Source: Phoronis australis
Taxonomy: Eukaryota; Phoronida; Phoronidae
Direction of reading: 5' to 3'
NCBI GenBank assembly: GCA_002633005.1
Contig: NMRA01000016.1
Location: 1,047,874-1,111,873, forward strand
DNA length: 64,000 bases
Made by a program: the position numbers and the translations under genes. The notes beneath the pieces are model-generated. The model was given only the letters and a program-made list of their open reading frames with translations. It had not been told where the DNA came from and made no database searches. This document shows positions 25,301-37,200 of this stretch, piece by piece (the stretch's first letter is position 1; each line of letters opens with the position of its first letter).

Positions 25301-27030
25301 TCTTGAATACATTTTTCAATATCTGGATTTTCAGCTTCAATAACATTACCCTGTCCATCGCGGACTATGGTTTCATCGTCTTTTTCCTCTCTTTCACTCA
25401 TCACACCTTTGTAATCAAATGGAACACGTCCGTATTTCCTGCACTTTGTTCTAGGAAAGGTGAGTCCAAGTTTCTTAATCACTGCAGGAGGTAGGCGGCA
25501 TTCTTTTATGGAATTTAAAAATATTCTGGAGGGTGTCCCGACGTTGCCTTTGGGCATTATGTCAGGAGGGTGCAACTCGGGTAAACTGTGTAGATCTTCC
25601 TTAGTGAAAACCTCTCTACTGCGGAGTGCATTCTTCTGTTCCAGTCTGGTTTTGTATGGGTTGATGGACACACCACCTGCAATGTAATTAGATAGCACGG
25701 TTTGTTTAAGAGGAAGCTAGTTGCTGTGCAGAAGGAAATAAATTATAAAATCCAATAACTAATTTGTTATGTAAAAACCACTAAACGTCCTTCAAAGATC
25801 CTTCCAGAAATTTCTGTGAGATTGTCTCCCTTGCCGTAGTACAGCAAACTAGGTCTTACTATCTTCACTGTCACACCCCATCTGACAATTTCTAAATCTG
25901 TTAATATTGCTCTTGCATTATGATTGGCTAACAAAAATAACAATATTTTATTGAATCGTGTCATTTACTGACATTTTGCTCATCAACTATCATGAGTTTG
26001 TGTACCCTTGTTATAACCAGGGTCACAAAACAAACAATCATAAACAACTTTTTCAGTAAAATATTTGCTACTTCTAGTATGACCCTACAATTAAAGTACA
26101 AGCTATTCTCACACACTTGGTATAACCAATTTTTGTTCTGACACTGTGTTAAATGTTTTAAATATGACAAACACTATGACAATTCTTCACTTATTTAACT
26201 CACATTACGAATGACAAATGAAATTCTATTTTGTCAAATTTCATCACAAAAATAAAGATGAAGAAAACTTTAAGTCTACTACTACTACCAGCATAGTTTG
26301 TACTCTGAAGATGTCATAAAACAACATTTGGAAAAGTTTCCACTATTTGCATCGGCCTGTGAAATACTTTGATGTTAAAGAAAATTTCCAACTCCTGAAA
26401 CAACTTATTAATGTATATCACTGTCTACTTCTACTAGAAGACAGTGAGATACATTAAGAAGTTCTAGATTTACTGAGGCAAGGTAAGGTCTTCAACATAA
26501 ATTAACTGTGAATGGGTGACCATGCTCACTACATAATGCTGAAGACATTGCTAAACAGTCGTCAACTCAACTTCATGAATAATCTTAGGCCTACCAGTCT
26601 TACCACGCTCTATAGAAGCAGGAACAGGTTCATCTATTTTTATTTTCGCAATATTACACATAGTTCTCATGCTGTTTCCTTGTCTATCCAGCCAATGTTT
26701 TTTATGGTAAAATTTAACGAAATCGTTCCTCTCATTGGAGCCTAATTTGACCACGCAGCAGGTGGTTTTCTTTTTATGCCCTGACTTGCTGCCTGGCGTT
26801 GCTGTAGGCAGTTCGTTTCTATCACAATGCCGCTCGTTCGTTTCATTCGGCTTTTCAGAAGAGACAACGTTTTCGCTCGTTTGACGTTCCGGGTATTCTG
26901 GACGGTGACGAAAGTGAAAACATTCGAATCCGTCAGATTCTATGAAATGTGAGAAGTAGTTCCTGAGATCTTTGGAATGATACGATGATGGAATATTGCC
27001 GATCAGTGCATAAACGTCGTCACAACTCAT
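22320..27030 (-). CDS. GPATCH3: G-patch domain-containing protein 3
   Basis: Exons on the minus strand: 26595-27030 (start), about 25210-25676, 24932 to at least 24989 (broken by the n at 24990), 24245-24441, 23281-23411, 22320-22509 (stop). GPATCH3 proteins carry an N-terminal RRM-like region and a C-terminal G-patch, a glycine-rich module that typically contacts DEAH helicases. The N-terminus (MSCDDVYALIGNIPSSYHSK, then YFSHF and CFHFRHRPE) fits the RRM-like part. Exon 2 has PELHPPDIMPKGNVGTP, near identical to the family, and a Glu/Lys-rich end. Exon 3 has GSGLVFYTDAQFW and exon 4 DFDEQTADDWDVDMSVYY. Exon 5 is the G-patch (GIGRRIMEQKGWKDGQGLG), and the last exon has the family tail motif ISTIYDDP. 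Phases agree except around the gap; the exon 2 donor (GTGTGT) is tentative. Confidence 0.95.
22685..22724. other. Small inverted repeat
   Basis: gaaagagccca and ttggctctttc flank a short A-rich spacer and could form a hairpin of about 9-10 bp. It lies in a GPATCH3 intron; no function is assigned. Confidence 0.4.
24990..24990. other. Assembly gap cutting a GPATCH3 exon
   Basis: The reading frame of the exon coding GSGLVFYTDAQFW stops at this n, and the sequence on the far side shows neither a splice acceptor nor GPATCH3-like acidic coding sequence. The 5' part of the exon, expected to be an acidic linker, is therefore missing from the assembly. Confidence 0.75.
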
Positions 27031-28242
27031 CTCAAATCAACTGTTTGCTATAATATGATCTCCTTTATAAAAGAGCAACCAACTGCAACTGGTTCCCTAC
27101 CTGCCGCTAGGTGGGGCGGTAGCCGCGCCAGCACGCGTGTTGGCTAAGCACCAGGGAACCAGCGAGTATGGTGGTGCGTAGTCTTGATAGATAGCTTAAT
27201 ACGGAATCAATGCACTGCTACGCTGACGACTGCATTGTCGCCAAATATTCCAGCGCGCGTGACCATACATCATAGAAAATTTATTCAAAGTGTTGTTGTG
27301 AACTTGTAGTGGCGTTGGCTTGACGGATATTTTATTTAAATTCGGAAAATATTCCGTTATAGAGATGACGACACCTAGAGTTACCAGGCGGAATCTAAAC
27401 ATTCTTCACCATACATNTTTTTTTTTTTTTTTTTTGTTTTTAGCGTCCCTCTCTTTGCCAATCCGCTTGAAGGAAGATTAGTAGCATTTTTTTCTTTTCT
27501 TTACTTTTCTTGTACCTCAAATTCTACCAACACCCTTGAATGATATACTTGTATTATGTTGTATGTTATCAGTTGAGAAGAATAGGCCTGACCTTCGTTT
27601 TGTGACGTGTTCGTTAATTGTGGTGCTTTGAGGTATCTTTATGAAATGTTGTACAGATGTGTTCTTGTCCTTAATCCACACTACAGGCACTATATTGGGT
27701 CGTCTGGTGAAATTTCAGGCACCAGTGCCGTTTAACAATCGCAGGGTGCACCTTTAGTTCTTTGAACATTATTAAAGTGTAGGGAACTCATCGAACATCA
27801 CGGTGGGGTTCTGAGTAGGACTTAAATTCTTCATGAACAAGTTTCACACGTTTTGTTAGATCGTCATTTGTTCGGGAGTTTTTTTGCTCAGCCATGGATT
27901 TGCTACGATCAAGATGGCGTACTTTCTGAATCCACGTGGTGGTGCTGCGACCACGTCACACACGTCGTCCAGCCAGTCAAAACTCGTGGACATAGATTAG
28001 ATCTATGGGTAATTCTGGCTGCTTTGACTCCATCAAAAATTACTGAATGCCTGTGCACCAACATTCCAATTCATTTCTTTCAAGTGAGTACAAATGTTAA
28101 AATTGCGAATTAGAAAATGTGCACCCCCCCTACCACTTAGCTGTGCACGCAGAGTATTTTTGCGTTTTTATTATTTTCGTGCACCTAGTCATGCTTATAG
28201 ATATGAATACTTAATATCATAAAACTTAATTATAATTTGCAG
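27031..28242. other. Region upstream of GPATCH3 and of the microexon gene, with an assembly gap
   Basis: The first ~150 bases contain a GC-richer stretch that is probably the GPATCH3 promoter (minus strand), with an inverted pair ctggttccct/agggaacca. An n at 27417 sits against a T run. The 5' exons of the plus-strand microexon gene should be here or in the gap, but I could not identify any exon ending in the required phase. The segment 27780-27890 partly resembles 29075-29190, so a dispersed repeat is present. Confidence 0.5.
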
Positions 28243-28278
28243 GCACTGTTAAGCCAACTGGAAGTGGAGAAGGTGGAG
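28243..28278 (+). CDS. Microexon 1 (GTVKPTGSGEGG)
   Basis: 36 nt, acceptor ataatttgcag, donor GTACGT, phase 1 on both sides. It is the most diverged 5' member (G and S substitutions) and lies 2.1 kb from the next microexon. Confidence 0.7.
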
Positions 28279-31200
28279 GTACGTTAATATTGTTCTCCAA
28301 TTTAAAATTAACTTAACGATAGCTTGACAACTCGCCGCTTTCTCGACTAGCTTTAACAACATCATTTTCACATCAGTGCAATTCCAGTTGTTGCTCCAAA
28401 CTGCAAATCTCCTTGTACGAACTCAGTTTTTCCTAATGAACAGGCACTCTCCTATGATCACATCTACTGATAACATCAGGAATTAGTTGGAAGGCATTGC
28501 TTTAGGCCTGTTCAAACTGTTTGAACATTTTTGAAAACATTTTTTCTAATGTTTTGGAAATGGTGCAGGGAAGGGGGAACACAGTATAGAACTGTGCATT
28601 GAAGCCCCACGCACAGAAGGTCTCTTATTGCGAAAGGTCATTGCCTCCCCTGTGTGCAAACTGTCTTTTCATTGATTTTACTTGGATGCATTTATAATCC
28701 AAAGCGTGTGTACTCCGAAAGTGCAGTATTTATAAAACCAAGACAAAATATAACATTTCAGTTACATTATAATAATATGTTTGCTGGAGGTTGACTTTTA
28801 TTTTCAAATTGTGAAAGCATTGTTCATTTTCGTATTTGGCTGTTTTTTAATTTGAATTTTCTTCGTCACACGGCTGCAAGGCCGCAATCCACTTTTCTCA
28901 CGTGTTTATTCAACTTTCTCTCATCGAGCTTGCAGCTCCCACCACGGCAGTAATACCTCATTGTTTATTGCTTCTTACTCTGTGTTTCTCTCAACACTAC
29001 CTGTGTTGTCCACGGTAGGCGGATTACACTTCACGCCTCCATTTACATTTGCCGGCTACAATTTCCTATGCGGGCTATCAAAGTAGGGAAACTTATCGAA
29101 CATCACTACATACTCAGGTGTCCTGTGTAGGACTTCTTTATGAACATGTGTCTCGGGTTTTGATAGATCGCCGTCATTTGTTCCCCATTAATCCTGTTCA
29201 GCCAATGAAGTTGTTGCAATGGGTACTTTTTGAAACTAATCCTCATGGTGGCGCAATGACTATGCGAGACAAGTCAAGAGTTCCACTCCTGGCCGCTCTA
29301 ATATCTGATGAACAAGTTTTTTGCTAAACAAAAGATTTGCTGGATGCCTTATAGGCACTAAATTTTCAGTTTATTTCTCTTAACTTAGTATCAGTTATAA
29401 AAAGCAGACATCCAAGTCATGTTATTTTTGTGACATAGCTGTAAACACAAAATAAAATAACGCTATTTGGGTGTGCATTTGTTTTAAGTCTCAAATTTGA
29501 CTGATAGGTACCGAAATTTTTCGTAGATTACCCCATCCGATGACACGCCCATGGGGTTTCATTCAAAATTATGCCAAATACAAGACCATTGGCGTTAACT
29601 TGGTGTTGCAACTTCTGGGCCCGGTCTCTAATCTTTGTACTCGAACGAACTCAAAACTATTTTTGGCAATTTCTCTGCTCCTTTTGTGCGGACTTAAGAT
29701 AATTGGTCATCAGACTGTGCTCGAATACATTATAGTTTATGCATAGGAGTTTCTAGTTCAAGCTTGCCCTTGAAGACCCTTATGTTCGTGCTAAAAACTC
29801 GAGTAAAAACTCGAAATTTCGAGTTCAAACTCGAACTTATTGCTTTAATATTGGGTTTACAAACTGTGAACTAAGGGCAATAAATTATCTACGTAAGTTA
29901 TTGTGTACTCGAGCATAAAATAATAAACACTTATCTTGAGTTCGCCCAAAAATAGAGTTGTAGAAAATGCCAAACCTAATTTCGAGTTCCATTTCGAGTA
30001 AAAAGATTGGAGACCGGGCCCTGGTGTCAAGTGTCTAGATAATGTGGCATTTATTCGGAAAATTATCCTCTTAAATGTCCAATCAGCGTCAACTTTTAGT
30101 CACAAGTTCAGTTTTGTGGAGCATTTATCACTTATAAAAACAAATCCAGAAGGACTGGTTTCTCTTACAAAATACACATCACACTTCAGGATGTCATTTG
30201 CGTAGCCAAAACTGACTTTCCGCTTACACTTCCCTTTTTCGGAATTAACGCCCGGGCGTTTATTTGCTGTTACTTAACAATGCCTGATTTTTTTCATTTT
30301 CCGTATTCATGCCCATGGGCTTATCCACGAAAAATCACTGTTAGGATACTTATTGTAAAACTAAATTATGATTTACAGATACCGTTAAGCCAACTGGAAA
30401 TGGAGAAGGTGGAGGTATGAAATATTTTTATCTAACTCAATATTAACTTTCTTCACTGAAATCGAGCAGAACTGAATAGTAGGCAGATTATATGCTGCTT
30501 TCATGGGAAGAATATTGGTTTTCGGGCAACTGAGAAGTAAGAAATGCTAGGAAAACACAAAGGACGCTAAAGTGTAGGATGAAAACGATGTTCGGATATA
30601 AGTCAATAATCATCCTCAGGTTAAATGAGACAGAAAACAAAATATATTAACTGAATGCTAACTTCACATCACATGCAAAACAAAAGATCTGTAACTAAAA
30701 ACTGTACCACAACCCTTGCCTGAATACTTCAACATTCGTATTCAATGACCTCTTAGTTTTGAGGGCTTGGATGTGAGTAGCCTCACAGGTTAAAAGTTTG
30801 ACAGTTTTATTGTCACCGAGAAGAAGCTTGACCTCACTTAACCCTTTAGTGTGGTCCGGAGAACTGCAACGATTGTTGTGAGTTTAACGTTGGTGTGACC
30901 ACTCGAATTTTGCATCATTGACTAGCTGAACTCGAGAATTATGTCAACAGTTCCCTGTGTACTCATTTTATCAACACTAGACACACTATTTAGATGTCTT
31001 AGGTTTTGTGCTTCATTCTTCTTTACTCACTGTAACTTTTTGCCACTTGGTTTTCCATTTGTGTGGAGACTCAACTTTTATGTATACGAATATATCTTGT
31101 AAAACTAAATCGTGCTTTACAGATACTATTAAGCCCACTGAAAATGGAGGTAGTGGAGGTATGTCAACATTTTTTATTATTTAATTCTATACACTGAAGA

Positions 31201-34200
31201 CTTGACTTAATTGTAGGCAGACCATATGCCACTTACACGAGAATAACGTTATTTTTTGCCTAATTAGGAGTAAGAAATAGAAAACAAAAAGGACATTTGA
31301 GGGCAGCATGGAAACAATGTTTGGATATTAATCAAAAATCATCTTGAGTTAAAAGAGTAGACAGTAAACATAATACCATTACAGAATGTTCACATCACAA
31401 TACATGGCACAAGATCTGTCAACTGAAAACTCTGCGACATACTCCAGCCTGCATGCATACAGTGTAAACATTCCTATTAAGTGACACCTCCGCATTGAGG
31501 GACTGAATGAGAATAGTCTCACTGATTAAATTTGAGAGTGATTGTCGTGGTCAAGAATTAACCTTGAGCCCAGGAAACGCTTTAGTGTGGTCAGGTGAAT
31601 TATAACGATTGGCGTGAATTTTACCTTGGCATGACCACTCGAATTTTGTGTCATAGACTGGCTGAACACAAGAAAGATGTCAACAGTACCCTGTGTACTC
31701 ATTCTATCGACACTGGGCACACCAGATTAAGTTTTCGTGTTTCATTTTCATTCATTCACGGTAACTTTTCGCCACTTGGGTTTCCATCTGTGAGGACACT
31801 GCAATTTCACTTATCTATAAGAATACTTACTGTAAATCTAAATTCTGGTTTGCAGATACCACTAAACCAACTGGAAATGAAGAAGGTGGAGGTATGAAAT
31901 ATTTTTCTCTGATTCAAAGTCGTTCTATAAAAGCAGAGCTCAATGGTCAGGGTTTCCATTTGTGTGGAGCTCCACTTTCATGTGTAGATAAGAATACTTC
32001 CTGTAAAACTAAATTCTGGTTTGCAGATACCGCTAAACCAACTGGACATGGAGAAGGTGGAGGTATGTTGATAATTTTTCTGTAAAACAAAAAGTTAAAT
32101 TTGTTGGCTGATTACTTAGAGCTTAATAGTAAGTCAGACCATGTGCTGCTTTCACGAGAACCATCAATAACATCGTTTTTTATCAACACAATTCGAGTTG
32201 TTCAAACTGCAAATCTTTTACCGAATCAATGTTTCTTGAACACCTGTCGTGTGATCACTTGCATGGATAACAGCAGACATGCGTGTGACGTGTGCCTCAT
32301 TGCTTTAGGTCTGTTCACCTTTTGCGAAATTTTGTAGCTTTTTTCCAAATGTTGCTAAATTTGTTTCATGGCTTAGGAAATCTGATTTCTATCGTGCACT
32401 AACCCTGAAGGGGTTATGATCTGAAGGGCATTTTCTGTGAAAGTCCGTTAACCACTGAAGTTATATCGGTGTCAAGTGACCATTTACTTTGATGCATTTA
32501 GTTCAGAGCGTGTCTTCCGAATCTGTTGTACTTGTAGATTGTAAGACACATAATATGCTGTATTGATTAAATTACAGGAAGATGTTTAAATTGATTTTTA
32601 TTTTCAAATGTTTAAAGCATTAGATATTCTTACTTCTCTGTTCTATACTTTAACTTCTTTTTCTTACATAATTGGTGTACGCCACGCAAATACANCACTT
32701 ACACGAGAATAACGTTATTTTTTGCCTAATTAGGAGTAAGAAATAGAAAACAAAAAGGACATTTGAGGGCAGCATGGAAACAATGTTTGGATATTAATCA
32801 AAAATCATCTTGAGTTAAAAGAGTAGACAGTAAACATAATACCATTACAGAATGTTCACATCACAATACATGGCACAAGATCTGTCAACTGAAAACTCTG
32901 CCACAACTCCAGCCTGCATGCATACAGTGTAAACATTCCTATTAAGTGACACCTCCGCATTGAGGGACTGAATGAGAATAGTCTCACTGATTAAATTTGA
33001 GAGTGATTGTCGTGGTCAAGAATTAACCTTGAGCCCAGGGAACGCTTTAGTGTGGTCAGATGAATTATAACGATTGGCGTGAGTTTTACCTTGGCATGAC
33101 CACTCGAATTTTGTGTCGTAGACTGGCTGAACACAAGAAAGATGTCAAGAGTACCCTGTGTACTCATTCTATCGACACTGGGCACACCAGATTAAGTTTT
33201 CGTGTTTCATTTTCATTCATTCACGGTAACTTTTCGCCACTTGGGTTTCCATCTGTGAGGACACTGCAATTTCACTTATCGATAAGAATACTTACTGTAA
33301 AACTAAATTCTGGTTTGCAGTTACCACTAAACCAACTCGAAATGGAGAAGGTGGAGGTATGAAATATTTTTCTCTGATTCAAAGTCGTTCTATAAAAGCA
33401 GAGCTCAATGGTAGGGTTTCCATTTGTGTGGAGCTCCACTTTCACGTGTAGATAAGAATACTTTCTGTAAAACTAAATTATGGTTTGCAGATACCATTAA
33501 ACCAACTGGACATGGAGAAGGTGGAGGTATGTTGATAATTTTTCTGTAAAACAAAAAGTTAAATTTGTTGGCTGATTACATTGAGCTTAATAGTAAGTCA
33601 GACCATGTGCTGCTTTCACGAGAACCATTTATAACATCGTTTTCTTATCAACACAATTCGAGTTGTTCAAACTGCAAATCTTTTACCGAATCAATGTTTC
33701 TTGAACACCTGTCGTGTGATCACTTGCATGGATAACAGCAGACATGCGTGTGACGTGTGCCTCATTGCTTTAGGTCTGTTCACCTTTTGCGACATTTTGT
33801 AGCTTTTTTCCAAATGTTGCTAAATTTGTTTCATGGCTTAGGAAATCTGATTTCTATCGTGCACTAACCCTGAAGGGGTTATGATCTGAAGGGCATTTTC
33901 TGTGAAAGTCCGTTAACCACTGAAGTTATATCGGTGCCAAGTGACCATTTACTTTGATGCATTTAGTTCAGAGCGTGTCTTCCGAATCTGCTGCACTTGT
34001 AGATTATAAGACACATAATATGCTGTATTGATTAAATTACAGGAAGATGTTTAAATTGATTTTTATTTTCAAATTTTGAAAGCATTAGATATTCTTACTT
34101 CTCTGTTCTATACTTTAACTTCGTGTTCTTACATAATTGGTGTACGCCACGCAGATACACTACTACTTGAAACTTTAAAAAGTTTCTTAACTCGCAGTTA

Positions 34201-37200
34201 TGAGCTTAACAACACTCCCCCCCCCCCGTCCCCCTGATCAGTGATACATGTAGGTGGCAGTTTTGCATGCTTTGGTCGTATTATTTGTATCTAACATGAC
34301 CTTACCAAATTTTATTTAAAACTTTTGGCTGGATAACTATTCCTTTTGAAAAGGGAAAAACTTCACCACAGGATTCCAGTTTGCTGTTTTACCACCTTTA
34401 ATTGTATTTCTTGGTCAGGCTCCTCATGTATTTTATGAAATAAGAAAAGGCAGCGTAACATTTCATAGAATTATGATAATGTTTCTATGAAATTTTTAAT
34501 ATTGCCGTAAAAATGCTTCACTCGTGACAGGATGCTGCAACAAGGCGCGTGTAATTTCTGCGTCAGATGCGCTAAGGCACGTCATGAAAATAACTGAGTC
34601 ATTAATGCTTAGATATTGTGCCTACGCATAAGCCTCGGTTTGCAAAACAAATTTGAATAACAGTCTTTACCGTAAGAGATTATTGACTGTGGTTGTCATT
34701 ATTGGTGACCTGTTGAAGATGATAACTAACTTAGAAAAATTGTTTTCACGCATTTGGTCTTGCGGAAATGAGGCCTTCCACAGATGTGACAAAGTTGAAG
34801 GTTATCGTTGGCCACGCAAATTATGCGTAAATTAATTCTTATGAATGGGTAAATTAACTTTTAACAGGTGATCGTACATTAATTCTTTACTACATAAATT
34901 ATTTACTGCACATATTTTTTATTTGCGGTGCAAGTTAACTTTTAATGGTGAAAATTAATTGCTAACGGCATAATTTACTTTTAACTACATAAAGCAATTC
35001 TTTACGGTATAAGTTAATTACTTGCGCTGCAAATTAACTTTTAATGGAATCAACTGAACTTTATCTACGTGCGTAACGTTCACTCATTTGGCCAACAATA
35101 AATTTGAGATGCAAATAAGTAATTTGTACCATAGAAAGATATTTATTCTAAGGCCCAAATAATTGATTTACACAATTAAAGGTTAATTTATGCACCAAAT
35201 AATTAATTTACACCCTCAATTAACAATTAATTTATGCTATTAATAGTTATTTTACGCCGTCAAACAGAATTACATATAATTTATGCTTGTATTTTTGCAT
35301 AACGTTTACTGAATTCTTCATAAGAGCACAGCCCCAGAAATAGCTTTGGCATTATATCCAGGTTCTCATTCATTCCCTTCCATACATTCACTGTCTAGTA
35401 ATTCCGAGCTCAGAGGTGTAGGAGCCACCTTGAAGCCAGGATTCGAACCCGGGTCTCCCAAACAGGAATCTGCAGCTCAAACCACTGAGTCACACTGTTT
35501 ACTGATTTATGTGTAGGTAGAAGAGCGTCTAGATCAAAATCGTAAACAGGGAGGGCACTGGATCGGCTGGAAACGTGGGCCAATCAAATGAAGCAATGAA
35601 TATATCGACAATTATCATTGGCTGACTTATGTCAGACATAAATGCGATCCATGTTAGATATAAATAGAATAGTGGTGGATGAAATGAATGTTATTTATGT
35701 ATGATATGACTAAAACTATAGTTGACATTAATGATTTTTGTACGATATTATTACACATAATTGTCAGAGGTAATCTGAATGATATTGCACTGCGCCAGTC
35801 ATCATGGATGTGGTGCTTCCACAGCCCGGGCGTAGTGTGCGTGCTCTGCCCTGTGTCTTGCAATAATGGAACGTATAAATGGACTATGAAATTTCCCTTA
35901 GGGAAGATGTGTGGCGTTTTGTTCACAATTCATGCCATGAAATTATAGGGATATCAAAAGGCTGAAGTCAGAAATGATCAACCTTGGAGTATATACTATA
36001 CACGACCTTTGCATGTTTTGAGACATGTGCCTCTCCCCACTAACATGCCATCATGTCACTTCCAATTTACCCAATCTTAGCACGTTCCTAAAATATATTT
36101 TTGAAATGTTTATCATTGGACAATTTAAGAAAAGTAATTATATGAAATCGTGAAATCTTTAAAATTGCACAGTTCATTCAACTCCATTGATTTCAGATAA
36201 CTCGGAATAAAAATCTGTATGCAAAATAAACTTCTCTGATGTTGTCTAAGTTAAATTAATTTGAATATCTGATTTGTCCAAAATCAAGTTGTGATAGATA
36301 TCGGAACAGCTTTATCACTGAACTGCAATCTACTAAAAGTATTTTACCCTTCAATCATTTCATAACTTCCTCATTATTTTATGATGAAGGCAGCTAGATT
36401 GATATATTTTGTTTAATCTCTTCTCAAACGCTTGCACGAATACAAAGCAATACAGTACAATGCAATGCAATGAAATGCAACACAATACAGTACAGTGCAA
36501 TACAGTACAGTACAATAAAGTACAATACAATACAGTACAATACAATACAATATAATGCAATACAATACAATGCAATGCCAGATAAATGCCTCTTGGCGCT
36601 TCCTGGGTTATGTATATTCATTGTATTCTGAAAGTTTCGTAATAAACATTAATTAATAAAAAATAACAATGCCAATGTCTTTCCAGACGCATTAGAGGCC
36701 ATACAACTGAACAATTAAAGGACGAGTAGCAAACGGTATTTCATCTCATAAGCAGGTCCTGGCAATTACCAGCCAGTCTATCAAGTTTTGGCTTCTTCAT
36801 CACTAACTGTTTAACATTGTTGACATCCCATAGGCAGATATAAGGGTGACCTTTCCCCTTTACGGTATCCTATATCCCCCGATGCTTTCAATATATTAAA
36901 CATTTCTGATCAAAGCTCGAAGTAAGCAGGACATTGTATTAAAATATGAACTTTGTCTTGTACTACCCCACAATGGCTCTGACAACACATTCTATCCCCA
37001 TACATTAAACCTCAGCATCTTAATAGACCAATTAGTGCGTGGACAGTCGGACCTGCACGCTGCCAAACCATTTGGTTCCTTTCATTCTGGTTCATGTTCC
37101 ATATCAAACTTGAAGTGTCTAAACAGATTGTTTTTGGTTTCCAGTCCCTTATTTCTCACTTCCGTCAATTGCTGAACACCGCCTCAGTATTTATCTCAAA

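Larger units (their letters stand above)
31231..34165. repeat. Tandem duplication of ~1.47 kb (blocks A and B), each with two microexons
   Basis: Block A (31231 to about 32694) and block B (32696 to about 34165) are nearly identical in order and sequence from cacttacacgagaataacg to ttggtgtacgccacgca. Each contains a GIY-YIG fragment and two microexons. They are separated by a single n at 32695, so the true copy number is uncertain: it could be higher, or this could be two haplotypes placed in tandem. Confidence 0.85.

Noticed and set aside
27853-28113. Candidate 5' exon of the microexon gene
   Set aside because: The GTGAGT at 28084 would end this frame in phase 0, whereas the microexons need phase 1, and part of the frame lies next to a dispersed repeat.
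31595-31897. 100-residue frame (and its twin at 33060-33362) as a protein gene
   Set aside because: It is a GIY-YIG relic reading by chance into a microexon; the frame is interrupted in the older copy.
36360-36621. Minus-strand Cys/Tyr/Leu-rich frames
   Set aside because: Direct translation of an (ATACA)n microsatellite.
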